Positions 56,001-61,985 of a stretch of 64,000 nucleotides of DNA are shown in pieces. Below the pieces are notes generated by a model. It saw only the letters and a list, made by a program, of their open reading frames with translations, did not search any database and was not told the DNA's origin. The stretch covers positions 248,001-312,000 of the forward strand of contig OX336351.1 in assembly GCA_946902875.1 (NCBI GenBank), written 5' to 3'. The translations under genes and the position numbers were made by a program. This stretch comes from Nematopogon swammerdamellus. Taxonomy: Eukaryota; Arthropoda; Insecta; Lepidoptera; Adelidae. The stretch's first letter is position 1, and each line of letters begins with the position of its first letter.

Positions 56001-59000
56001 AGGACATTCTCACGCGGCACATCGGCGACGATCCTCCCGACGAGTTGCTGGAGGACGACCTGCCCTCGGACAGAGTGAACGGCGTGCGACCCGACACTAA
56101 CGGCATCGACTCTAATGGCTCGGACGCCCGTTTGCCGCGCCCCGACCGCTCGGAGGGCGGCAGCTCCACGCCCGGCGGGAACCTTGACGAGAATAGCTCT
56201 CTTCAGAGCAAACACTCCGAGGAGGAGAGGTCCCGACCGAGTGGGAACTCCGAAGAGCAAAAATCTCTCCAAAATATAAACTTTGAAGATGAAAGATCTG
56301 TTCAGAGTAGAAGCTCCCTGGGGGACTTCTCCCTGCAGAGTAAACCCTCCGAGGAGGAAAAGTCTATTCGAGAAAGAAACTCGGAAAGTTCACTGGAAAG
56401 TGGAAACTCTGCAGACGATATTTCTTTAAAAAGTAAAAACTGTGAAGATGATACTTTGCTCCAAAGCAAACATTCGGAAGAGGTGACGCCATCCTCCCCC
56501 AAACGGAACTATGAAGAGGAGAAATCTCTTCAAAGTGAGAATACAGAAAATGACCAATTTTTAGAAAGTAAGAGTGTCGAGGAGAAACTTTTGGAAAATA
56601 GACGCTCCGAGGAGGATAAATCCCTTAGTAAATCTGAACAAGATATTACCTTAAAATATACAAACCGGGAGCAGAAGCTCACTGAACAACATCTCCTAAC
56701 AAATTTCTCCCTCGATACGGAAATGGTCCTCGCGCAAGAAGCGCCGGATCACAACGCTCGCACGGCGGAGGACACCACCGACATACCAGAGAATGTGACC
56801 GAGTCGGACCTGCAGATAGCCGAGACTCTCATCAGCTTGCCGGGCACTGCCCTCGCGCTCACTCCCACCCTCCCCTCTCTCAACCGTCTAATAGAAACCA
56901 CCCAGCCATCGGCGGTCGGCGATCATTCTACTAGTTTATTCGGAAACGAGAAAGAGAATGTCTCGAAAGAGACGCTGGCGCCTGTGGAGAGCGGGACGGA
57001 AGCGGGAGAGACGGAGACAGAGAAACACGAGAACCTGAATGCGGCCCAGTCCCTCGTCGAGATGTCGAAGAGCATCGAGCCTGCGCCCACAGACGCTGTC
57101 CTGCCCCCTCCCCCTCCTGATCTTCAAGAGACAGAACGAAAAACTATAGAAAACGAAATGGCACTCCTGACGGACACGGTAATGTTCCCGGCGGTACCCG
57201 CCGCACCTACTCTGCTTGAAAAGTCACCTACAAAAAATAAATTCGAAACAACATCCTCAAAGCTGCTGCAAATACTGGAGGAGCCGCCGAAAGCGAAACC
57301 GTCTCCGAAGATGTTTCCTTCGAAGCAATTAATTCCACTCGGGAAGGAGAAGATTCTAAATTTCAAGGTGAACAGTGCTTCGGCGGGCGCCGTGCCCGTC
57401 TCGCCACACAAGCAGAAGATTATCATCAGACGGACGGCGGCGACGGCCACCTCCGCGCTCAGCACCCTCGTACCGACCTCGCAGGACGAGCTGGTGGTAT
57501 CCCGCTCGAGCAAGCCGCCTGCGCGCGACGGCATCTCCACCTACACCATCGAGACAGCGCCCGACCTCCTAACCCAGCCCACCAACACCATCCTCATACA
57601 GCAGAAGGCGAGGAAGATCACCCGGTCGCCGCCCAAGCTGCAGAAGATAAAGCCGCACTCGGCACCCGTGCACCCGCCGCCTCTCCCTCCGCCCTCGGCC
57701 GTCGACGACACCATCTTCGACATTAACTCCATGCCCATAGTGCTCTCGGATGACCTCCTCACGCCTGAGAGCATCGAGAGGATGCCCATTGTGATGTCGG
57801 ATGGCACAACGACCGCTGCGCGCGCTCTCCCTGCATCTGCGTCCCCGGCGCCTGTCCCTAAGCCCGCGCCCAAGCCGACGGCCAAGCCCCCTCCCAAACC
57901 GCACAGTTCCGAGCTCGACAAAAGCTCGGCCCCCAAGGCTGACGTCAAGACTATTCTGATGACTCCTATCGGCGAGAAGTCCTCTGCACCCAACATCCTG
58001 TCCAAGTCATCCAAGATACGCGGCGGCGCCAAGCCCATGCTCGTCGTCGACAAGCTCACCGGCGAGCAGAAGATCATCATGACCAAGACGGACCCGACGT
58101 CCAAGGAGATCAAGATAACCGCGTCGCGGCCCGCCGTCGCACCCTCTCCCGGCAAGGGAGAGAAGTTCATCATCCTGCCGACGGGCGGTGCCTTGCCGCG
58201 CTCCGGCCGCACTCAGAAGATAGTCATCAGCCCGCAGCCCGGCAAGCCCGTGCTGCTCACCAAGCCCGGCGAGCCTTCGGCCGCGCAGGGCGCCGCCAAG
58301 GTGAGCTCGTGCAAGCCTCCGGCCGGCGACGCCGCGCCCGCCGGCGGCACCGTCATGATCATCACCAACGCCAGCGGCGGCCAGTCCCGCATCGTGCTCA
58401 CTCCCGAGCACGAGAAGCTCCTCTTCCCCAACAAGGCGCAGCCGGCGCCCGCACTCAAGCCCGGCCCGCGCTCCATCGCGCCCACCGCCCCCAAGCCTCA
58501 GATCATCGTGACGACAGTGGCGCCGCCGCCCGCCAAGTCCCTCGCCAAGCCGCAGCCGCAGCCGCGCATCATCTCCAAGCAGAAGCAGCAGCAGCAGCAG
58601 CACGCCATCATCACGTCCAAGGGCCAACTGATAGTGTCGGGTGCGACCAAGCCGGCAACTACTGTCGCTCGCTCTACCGCCTCTGCGGAGACGCGGCCGA
58701 GCGCCGCCACCGTGCGCACATTCGCTCCCGCCCCCACAAAGCTAGTCCGCGCGCCGCCCCCCGCCCCCACTGCCAAGGAGCCCGTTATTATCCTGCAGCA
58801 GAAGTCGGGCGCCATCATGCAGCTGACGGCTGCCCAGTTCGAGCACCTACAGCGCACCGGCCAAATTGTTCAAAAGACTTCCGTTACAAAAATGACTGCC
58901 AAGCCAACGGTGCAGAAGCAACCGGTGCGCGCGGCTGTCGAGGAGACTCCGCAATCTCTCCACAAGCAGAAGGCGAAGGCGACGCGGCCCGCCGTCCCCG

Positions 59001-59956
59001 CGCCCCCGCCTGCACCGCGCAGAGCCAAGCCGCAGGAGAGAGCGGCGCCGGTGCCTGAGCCGCTGGTGCCGCCTCTCGCGCCCGCCGCGCCCGCCGCTCC
59101 CGCCGCGCCGCACAACAACCTGTCCGAGCTGGACAACCTGGAGGAGCTGCTGCCGTCGACGGCGATCGCGCGCCCGGCGCCCGAGCAGCCGGCGCCGCCG
59201 CCGCCGCCGCCCCCGCCCGACAACCAGCTGCTGGCGGTGCCCGGCGAGAACTTCGGTGGCCCCCCCAACTCCTTCTACCTGTGCGTCGAGGAGAACGGCA
59301 CTCTAACACCCATCGACAACCGGCCGCTCGTGCTCGACAACAACCAGCTGGTGCCAATGGCGCCCGAGGAGGAGCCGGCACGCCCGCCGACGCCCGAGCG
59401 ACGCGACATCCTCGCCGCCGCGCTCGCCAACACTGACGTGTTCCGCGCGGAGGCGCCCGCCGCCCGCGACGACCTCGCGCCCGACTTCCGTGACCTCAAC
59501 GCCAATGTGTCGGTTCACTGCCGCGTCTCCGAGACCAGCATGACGCTCAACCAGCCCATCATGACGCCGCTGGAGGTGCCCTCGCACGCGGACGGCGCCG
59601 CTCCCGCCAGCCTCGAGGACGTGATCGGCGCACCGGCGCCGCCGCCGCACGTGCCCACCTCCCTCGAGCTGCCCATCACGGTGACGGACCCGCGCATCGC
59701 GTCCCCGCGCGCCTCCAACCCCCTGCTCCCCGACAACTACACCTCCATCTCGATGCCGCTGCTCACCGACGAGCACGACCTCTCCGGCAAGTCCATGCCC
59801 ATCCTCACGGAGCCGGCGGACGCGACGTGGACGCACACCGCGCCCGCCTCTGACGAGTCGGACGTCTCCGCTGAGATACCCATCCAGCAGGCTCTGCAGC
59901 TGAGTGCGCGCCACGTCGCTCCCGCCTCGCCTCCCCCGCACGCGCACCGCAGCTAA
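32093..59956 (+). CDS. PWWP-domain and C2H2 zinc-finger chromatin protein, six coding exons, 1894 aa
   Basis: Coding exons are 32093-32298, 35867-35943, 38990-39102, 43472-43541, 54659-54717 and 54797-59956. All introns are GT-AG and phases agree. The PWWP domain (about 22-115) opens with GTVVWVKLGSCWWPG (core C-W-W-P at 33-36) and ends near MEKFPEDVIRAEEL; PWWP folds bind methylated H3K36 and DNA. An AT-hook-like TPGRAKGRPSK follows (about 148-160), then one C2H2 finger (Cys222, Cys225, His238, His242; CX2CX12HX3H). The rest is low complexity: a Ser/Glu-rich degenerate repeat (about 640-795), Pro/Ala/Lys tracts, poly-Q near 1440, and short MPIVLSDD-like motifs at about 1154, 1171, 1828 and 1843. 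The start is the first in-frame ATG after a TAA at 32012, with G at -3. A nuclear chromatin role is inferred. The layout resembles Drosophila ROW, a partner of the HP1c complex, but orthology is untested. Confidence 0.85.
32504..32647. mobile_element. Harbinger-type MITE, 144 bp, intron 1 of the PWWP gene
   Basis: Perfect 20-bp inverted termini TGCCGGCACTTCACTTGGCT are flanked by TTA on both sides (32501-32503 and 32648-32650). A 3-bp TTA duplication is characteristic of PIF/Harbinger insertions. It lies about 200 bp after exon 1. Confidence 0.85.
33160..34160 (-). mobile_element. Jockey-like LINE reverse transcriptase fragment in intron 1 of the PWWP gene
   Basis: The main frame (33491-34150) encodes reverse-transcriptase motifs: PKNYRPIAITSLLCKVMERI, DRQYGFRPNRSAGDLL, IGLDVAKPFDRVWHKALL, GVPQGSVLSPTLFLLHIN and CYADDST. 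A second frame (33163-33435) continues with NASKTQVCVFSAK-type sequence, LGVLNKVRQYF and SCMEHCSHLT. Both ends are missing and the frame is broken near 33480, so it is a dead copy. Confidence 0.82.
34195..34475 (+). mobile_element. Jockey-like LINE C-terminal fragment in opposite orientation
   Basis: Abuts the minus-strand copy but is on the plus strand. It encodes LHLWDGSAKY, RLDSIRRRAVRLINDPEVPR and NLETLQLW before a deletion and stops. The head-to-head arrangement suggests two separate insertions or an inversion. Confidence 0.6.
34930..35085 (+). mobile_element. tRNA-derived SINE head
   Basis: Contains ggtggccgagtggtttgggc (A-box) and gaggttcgaacccagtcgg (B-box) at tRNA-like spacing, resembling a Ser/Leu tRNA with an extra arm. 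The ends cannot pair into an acceptor stem and the sequence continues into repeat-like DNA, so it is a tRNA-derived SINE and not a tRNA gene. Confidence 0.55.
35090..35260 (+). mobile_element. LINE 3'-end fragment (CR1-like tail of ORF2)
   Basis: Encodes NPRRNFLSNRAVEMWNKLPE followed, after a frame break, by KNRLDKHI, the typical C-terminus of several insect LINE ORF2s. It ends in an A-rich tail. Related tails occur at about 36590-36720 and 40320-40650. Confidence 0.6.
35336..35595 (+). mobile_element. SINE family C copy
   Basis: Contains ctgtaggtcccttcccttgc, ccgccgtactg, tcctctagtccagtatagtc, ccttctcggaggtgatattg and an A-run at the end. The same series occurs at 52195-52452 and, inverted, at 54398-54560. 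A shorter relative lies at 11275-11385. It lies in intron 1 of the PWWP gene. Confidence 0.65.
36590..36760 (+). mobile_element. LINE 3'-end fragment
   Basis: Short relic encoding SNTRKHFITNRVVDDWNQLP, followed by an A-rich tail. Same family as the piece at 40320-40650; no open frame remains. It lies in intron 2 of the PWWP gene. Confidence 0.55.
37045..38138 (-). mobile_element. hAT-superfamily transposon, internally deleted, 1094 bp
   Basis: Terminal inverted repeats CAGGGGTGGCCAA / TTGGCCACCCCTG are flanked by an exact 8-bp duplication, GGCTACAT, at 37037-37044 and 38139-38146. This is diagnostic of hAT transposition. The right end carries about three copies of an 18-bp GATCGACCGGTCGATCGC motif next to the terminus. 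Two transposase remnants lie inside. It sits within a SINE in intron 2 of the PWWP gene. Confidence 0.93.
37296..37938 (-). pseudogene. hAT transposase remnants (ZBED/GTF2IRD2-type)
   Basis: Two frames on the minus strand. The upstream one (37687-37938) reads MDWLSDLAFLADFPGQLSTL and onward, matching the central part of hAT transposases related to GTF2IRD2/ZBED proteins. The downstream one (37296-37595) contains FWKLVSKEKYSNVKKCA and a CESAFSYLQ motif, the hAT C-terminal dimerisation region. The catalytic first half is absent and the frames are not joined, so the copy is dead. Confidence 0.75.
38515..38645 (+). mobile_element. RTE-like LINE 3' terminus in intron 2 of the PWWP gene
   Basis: Encodes RWDDDIKCVGGKHWFRTAEG and the sequence up to the last codons (aggcgtatgtccagcagtag). 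The same terminus, inverted, lies at about 61510-61625. Confidence 0.65.
39385..39610 (-). mobile_element. Jockey-like LINE 3' tail in intron 3 of the PWWP gene
   Basis: The minus strand encodes FPPKYSLGSFKSGVSRHLSG and RNGIRNPHIRRNVHGTF, matching the C-termini at 41995 and 26030. Only the last 70 codons or so remain. Confidence 0.65.
39700..40265. repeat. Foldback made of degenerate 65-95-bp repeats, intron 3 of the PWWP gene
   Basis: At least three direct units of the type ccgagctccgttcaggtaaa then gatgaaagtaagcaactaag occupy 39700-39990. They are followed by inverted units (cgtagctcggcattcg; gcccttagttactttttttg; cggagctccgccttcggc) at 40015-40265. The two halves could pair. Confidence 0.65.
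40300..40655 (+). mobile_element. CR1-like LINE ORF2 C-terminus
   Basis: An open frame encodes LEQRRQRGDLIETFKIFNGH, then GLRGHSLKLNRNTSNSNPRK, RVVDSWNKLPQEVIS and FKNLLDKHLLN, the classic end of CR1-like reverse transcriptases, followed by an A-rich tail. The reverse-transcriptase core is absent. It lies in intron 3 of the PWWP gene. Confidence 0.7.
41490..41985. repeat. GC-rich dispersed repeat, copy 2, ending in an ATA microsatellite
   Basis: Contains an open frame (41576-41950) with DARAKRKKFKRAARRRRRAV, which is basic and may be a transposon remnant. The tail is a run of ATA/AAT triplets at 41965-41985, as in some LINE 3' ends. It matches copy 1 at 2150-2490 and lies in intron 3 of the PWWP gene. 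Confidence 0.5.
41995..43190 (-). mobile_element. Jockey-like LINE ORF2 C-terminal half in intron 3 of the PWWP gene
   Basis: Encodes IGLDIAKAFDRVWHKALLGK, then after a frameshift GVPQGSVLSSTLFLLHIND, HCYADDSTAHGSY, FNASKTQVCAFSAK, LGVLNKVRRYF and SCMEYCSHLWDGSAKYQLAP, and in a third frame FPPKYSLGFFKRGVKRLLSG to the end. A single reverse-transcriptase locus broken by at least two frameshifts, with an ATT microsatellite-like tail on the 3' side (41960-41985). It cannot make a working enzyme. Confidence 0.82.
43377..43427. repeat. Hairpin just upstream of exon 4 of the PWWP gene
   Basis: 24-bp arms with one mismatch (attcattagaatgtcgag and its inverse) around a 3-base loop. It ends 44 bases before the acceptor of the 70-bp exon at 43472, spanning the zone where a branch point would lie just downstream. 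Confidence 0.85.
43728..44160 (-). mobile_element. LINE fragment with an internal inverted repeat
   Basis: The minus-strand frame starting at 44158 encodes MVPIQLWGSPSNINIEILER and FQNKTLRTIFNIPQ, a motif of jockey-type ORF2. It then runs into an inverted repeat: gatctcggcgtgtcgccgcc at about 43860 pairs with the gacacgccgagatccgtccc side at about 43965. The LINE piece is interrupted or rearranged there. Confidence 0.55.
44273..44650. mobile_element. Possible Harbinger-derived element, 378 bp
   Basis: Inverted termini gccgcatccacactatgccg and (inverted from the right end) gccgcatccccactatgccg differ at one base. A short inner frame reads CDEDDFLIASAALLVILS and KHRKTRRKQKHGG, which resembles the N-terminus of HARBI1-like transposases. 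No target duplication could be defined. Confidence 0.5.
44700..45145. repeat. Large inverted repeat in intron 4 of the PWWP gene
   Basis: The left side (ttagtaagtactaagcatgt, cgcggttttctcaaccgttc, cacttcgaaagaatgcggcg) returns inverted on the right. The left arm alone carries an insert of about 60 bases with a tRNA B-box-like ggtttaaatcc, so one arm was invaded or lost sequence after duplication. Confidence 0.8.
45996..47540. repeat. 55-bp minisatellite, about 28 copies, in intron 4 of the PWWP gene
   Basis: Unit built from gcacactagcacagtgcact, cactgcgcggtggcacgtgg and aggctgacactag. Variation is confined mostly to one position (agc-ggc, agc-agc, atc-agc), and like variants are clustered in blocks. 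Every unit contains CACGTG. Nearly identical copies imply recent homogenisation. Confidence 0.95.
47541..48487. other. Intron 4 sequence between the 55-bp array and the LINE
   Basis: 47541-48120 looks unique, with no exon-like frame. 48128-48480 begins with caacgtgtcccaaaactcaa and has the AT-rich look of a DNA-transposon flank; it may be the left part of the transposon whose transposase tail survives at 52495, but no shared terminus proves this. Confidence 0.3.
48488..52041 (-). mobile_element. 5'-truncated I/LOA-type LINE in intron 4 of the PWWP gene
   Basis: A non-LTR retrotransposon inserted opposite to the host gene. Read on its own strand it starts inside the endonuclease domain, carries an uninterrupted ORF2, then about 60 bases of 3' UTR and ends in an (AAG)n tail, seen on the + strand as a ctt run at 48507-48526. 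ORF1 and the endonuclease N-terminus are missing, the usual outcome of incomplete reverse transcription. The open frame points to a recent insertion. Confidence 0.85.
48589..52041 (-). CDS. LINE ORF2: endonuclease, reverse transcriptase and RNase H, 1150 aa
   Basis: Domains in order: APE-type endonuclease lacking its first part (VVLVSAYMP; TDSNAHH near 84-90; CSDHRYIYF near 157); reverse transcriptase (SYRPISLTS; FIDIEGAFD; CPQGGVLSPLLW; catalytic YADD near 617-621); RNase H with the D-E-D-D set (YTDGSK near 876, QAECVAI, LSDSAS, GNDAADELAR near 988); and a C-terminal CX2C-H-C zinc-knuckle-like element near 1094. Reverse transcriptase plus RNase H after an APE endonuclease places it in the I/LOA/R1 group. 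The frame is intact, but the listed ATG is not the native start because the element is 5'-truncated. It is not a host gene. Confidence 0.88.
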   Translation of the reverse strand: MKTCHSSVCTCIYIPKHMSALLLTEFCSRNLTAVTLQHKGDTTLSKPVVLVSAYMPLDEELPPVELQELVRHCEAQKIDIIIATDSNAHHTLWGSPDNNKRGEDLIEFLFTSNLELLNRGAEPTFVSSRYQTIIDLTLASTGAAALTSDWHVSTDVSCSDHRYIYFNIKWTTDKTIDKWRNPRKTNVTAYKEQIDRDIRRIPLLPMDSTTKNIEINVNNLTNSIADIFKKTCPEIEANSDKKGRWWNPELEKIKKKVGKLFNRAMNTRTEADWEAYTQARTHYKQRIQFHKRQSWRRFCGNIASNNEASKVRKILAKDKHCEMGSLKKPDGTYARSESDIRAILLETHFPGCEIKEATSWAVAPDNNSKPNPEDWRIASEIITHEKVHWAINTFRPFKSPGLDGIFPALLQWGDRQISYTLVEIYRACIAHKHVPTAWREVKAIFIPKPGRSDYTLAKSYRPISLTSFLLKTLERLCDRFIRDGPLKIKPLNVNQHAYCAGRSTESALHSVVSKIDNALSNKHSSIGTFIDIEGAFDRTSLKCINNSLVMFGVPHTLTQWINNMLSTRAVQITINNTTRAIVAKGCPQGGVLSPLLWDMVVDSLISRLNEIGYYTVGYADDIVIIINGSNEKIICELMQSALQTTERWCTDNELAINPAKTELVLFTNKRKLAPDLPMPKLFGEPLKLSPEVKYLGVILDSKLNWDKHLTNKINKAKITFWQCRRMLGKTWGLQPHIIQWLYTTVIRPMLTYGAIVWWSRTKLTTAQQKLQSLQRLACVSTTGCMRTTPTAALEVLLGILPLHIFVQQEATAAAFRLKLSGTWGNNPGRHGTSLTDAIKQKPMLTAICDRIPATHIFVKGYNIQLYEEQKNSTREIDVYTDGSKTANGTGAGIFSMDLNIRSAMPLGKYNSIFQAECVAITQAAYSIANKKIKEYGIRILSDSASVLQALTSNTIKSSLILECHQALEIIAKHNRVTLQWIKGHSGCLGNDAADELARRGAGWVVDGPEPIVPLPFNQLRSWIRGHAKDQHQQIWSQKNDCKQTRAAVPTINRKLTKGILQLNKGKIRLVVGILTGHYPLNKHLFIIGKTDSPLCRGCMGAEETPSHVLLQCEGVANERAIILKNPRTLQEACKDVGRLQDFWKELGWME
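52195..52452 (+). mobile_element. SINE family C copy with A-tail
   Basis: Closely matches the copy at 35336-35595 and ends in a 12-A run at 52438-52449. It lies between the LINE 5' junction and the truncated transposase, so it may be what separates the transposase from its missing N-terminal half. Confidence 0.65.
52495..52971 (+). pseudogene. Tc1/mariner-superfamily transposase, C-terminal part
   Basis: About 158 codons of a DDE transposase remain. Visible landmarks are IENPHLMREDKSQYQFKLN, LWTDILNG with the first Asp of this part, YQNDGCPAHYA with the second catalytic Asp, and PPPSPDLNALDFFYWGCLKD with the third acidic residue. Homology begins before the first ATG (52534) and stops near 52490, beside the A-tail of a SINE, so the N-terminal DNA-binding part is missing here. 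Without it the fragment cannot be an active transposase. Confidence 0.8.
53297..54343. mobile_element. Mariner-like element with short termini, 1047 bp, intron 4 of the PWWP gene
   Basis: Termini TACACGGTGTTAAC (left) and its exact inverse (right) are flanked by TA (53295-53296 and 54344-54345). The interior includes an RTE-like LINE tail and a CpG-rich patch at 54030-54110. No transposase of its own. Confidence 0.75.
53360..53877 (-). mobile_element. RTE-like LINE ORF2 3' end, nested in a mariner-like MITE
   Basis: Read on the minus strand: CVLPVMTYGCETWTLT, AQRAMERAMLGITLRDMVRN, WAGHVSRRDDDRWSNRVLHW and GRPPARWDDDIKYVGGKQW, the hallmark end of lepidopteran RTE-type 'endonuclease-reverse transcriptase' proteins. 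It is split across frames. It sits between the inverted repeats of the element at 53297-54343. Confidence 0.8.
54398..54560 (-). mobile_element. SINE family C fragment just upstream of exon 5 of the PWWP gene
   Basis: Inverted partial copy containing gctgaatcagagaggcagag and the actggactagaggagaacac segment. It ends about 100 bases before the acceptor of the exon at 54659. Confidence 0.6.
54797..59956 (+). other. Giant last exon of the PWWP gene with internal composition shift
   Basis: One 5160-bp exon encodes residues 176-1894. It is strongly GC-rich except for about 56190-56720, which is A-rich and encodes degenerate 12-15-residue repeats of the type SLQSKHSEEE. The many other ORFs on both strands here are shadows of GC-rich coding DNA. 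The finger sits at the start of this exon (about 54935-54997). The intron before it is only 79 bp. Confidence 0.85.
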
Positions 59957-61400
59957 GCTCTAGTCGCACGCCCTGCCGTGCCCTCCGCACCCTACTACTA
60001 CTATCCCGGCTAAGTTTTTCTATGCGACGCACTAACGTGTGAAAGCGACCAGCTCCAGTTTTTTTTAAACTTGATGGCCGCTAGCGGATATTCAGTCTGC
60101 TGCGGCGAGTCGAGTTTAGATTAGAAAGTAAAGGTTATGAAGTGAACATGTACGAGCGGCAATATAGTTTGACAAACATTGTACTGACCACTCCTGAGAC
60201 TAGTGTAGCTCCGTCGTGTCGACCGATCCCCAGGTGGCCGCCTCCTATGTCCGAGTAGTCGTTATATCCTTTTATGAATTCAGGAATTATTTTATAGTAA
60301 AAGACAATAGAATCAAGTTAGGACATGTTGTGTGCAGGCAGTTGTCGATGTCGCGTCGCTCGTGCACCTGTCTATTTATATCTATTGTTATGCACTACTT
60401 ATCTCCCTATTTTTTAAATAAAAAAGGTGATTTGAACAAAAAATGTTTAATGTGGTGAGTGAATACCGAACCGACCCAAACAACATTAGTTGTCGTGTGT
60501 GCGTTGCTCTGTTTGTCGAGTTGAAATGTTTTGGTTCGACCGCACGTCGCCCGTATCTTGGCTACATCACACGAGGTTCTTTAGTTTACTCTAAGCTCTA
60601 ACATATGTTTTTATTGAATAATATAAAATTATTATTAGGATTGTAAATTTAAAGTAAACGTTACGATATTGTTAAAGCATACATTGTAATATATAATGTT
60701 TAGGTACACAATATTTTTTTATTATGGTACGTATATTGTTAAGGTGTGACGAGGATCGTGTGACGTGTGAGTAGTTGCATAAAGTGTGTGTACACTCAGT
60801 ACACTTGTTTTGTGCAATTCTGTTTTATGAGTGTGCTGAGAGGAGAATTTGACATGCTATTGTGCCGCTGACCTGCAGTCTATTCAATCAAGCTATACCT
60901 ATTATAATGACAGCTGTCAAAAGTGCCTCTAAAAATACACATAAAAAATCTATGTTTTCTGTTTAATTAGCCTTTCATTGCATCATAAGTAGTGAAAAAC
61001 GCTCTTCGATAATAATTATACAAATTCATCTCAATTTGATCAGTATTCTAATAATGATTGAAGCACTATTGACAGCTGATGTCATTCTAACTAAGCTACA
61101 AGTGTTGCGGTGCGCGGTGCACTCACAACGCGACGCGCGCGAGGCGGCCCGGCGGCGCTCGCGCGACTAATTCATGTAATAATGTTTAAATATAATTCTA
61201 TATTCGTATTTGGCTTGTTAGCGAGCGAGAGGACGGAGGGACAGAGTGCTATGTGTATGTTTTGTTTGGTCGTAGTAAGTACAAGTTACATAAAATGTAT
61301 GTATCTAGTTGTAATTAGATTATGGATTAAAAATCAAATGGAAATCGAGAAGTGTTTCTCTTTACCTTACTACCATCTCACTCAACCCAAGATACAACAA
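59957..61400 (+). other. 3' flank / possible extended 3' UTR of the PWWP gene
   Basis: AT-rich single-copy-looking sequence with no convincing ORF or repeat. It includes the AATAAA at 60417 and a CpG-rich patch at 61100-61160. Repeats resume at about 61425 with a T-run. Confidence 0.35.
60417..60422 (+). terminator. Candidate polyadenylation signal of the PWWP gene
   Basis: AATAAA lies 461 bases after the stop codon and is followed by a GT-rich stretch (tttaatgtggtgagtg). The sequence between stop and signal looks unique. A longer UTR using a later signal is possible, because the next 900 bases also lack recognisable repeats. Confidence 0.45.
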
Positions 61401-61509
61401 CGTGGAGACCTCTGAGCGAGAGAGAATACTTTTTTTTTTTTTTATGGACAGACTACAGCTATTCTCGCTCACGTGTGTGATGGATGACTCTTTCATGCTG
61501 CCGACTGCC

Positions 61510-61625
61510 AAACGTACAGGCAGTAAGCGTCCACTGCTGAACATAGCCTCTCCAATTTTCCTCCAGTCCTCCCGGCCTTCAGCGGTACGGAACCACTGTA
61601 CCAAGGTTACACATGCAAATGTTAC
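61510..61625 (-). mobile_element. RTE-like LINE 3' terminus
   Basis: The minus strand encodes WFRTAEGREDWRKIGEAMFS and SGRLLPV, the extreme C-terminus of the RTE-type ORF2. A T-run lies nearby at 61430-61443. Confidence 0.6.
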
Positions 61626-61744
61626 ATACAAAATATTGCAATGATGTGGGGATTGCAGGGGAGCAAAAATAAACGTCCATAATAATTTTGTATGTATACA
61701 TCCACTGCTGCTGCAATTTTCCTTCAAGCCATCAGAAGTAATTG

Positions 61745-61985
61745 ACTTAATACAAAACTCAATTTCAAGTGTTCAGTTTCTCTGCGACAAGTGCCGCCCA
61801 GATAGGTTGGATGGCAAGGAATAAGGGAAGCAAGGGGGCGTCCATGATAGTACCTGTAGAACAAACTGAGTAACCCTAACAAATCGTCTGTGTGTGGCGC
61901 AGACTCCAGATCACGGGAGCAAAGAAGCGGTGACGGGACCCTCCCTCGGCAAGTGAACATGGTTTTTAACATGGAAAATGTTTTT
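61745..61985 (-). mobile_element. Jockey-like LINE fragment near the window end
   Basis: Encodes DDLLGLLSLFYRYYHGRPLA and SLIPCHPTYLGGTCRRETEH, the same segment as 478-711 in the opposite orientation. Confidence 0.65.

Noticed and set aside
54994..60032. Long ORFs on the minus strand and in other plus frames, up to 263 codons
   Set aside because: All overlap the PWWP-gene exon, have biased composition and no recognisable domain. They are shadows of GC-rich coding sequence.
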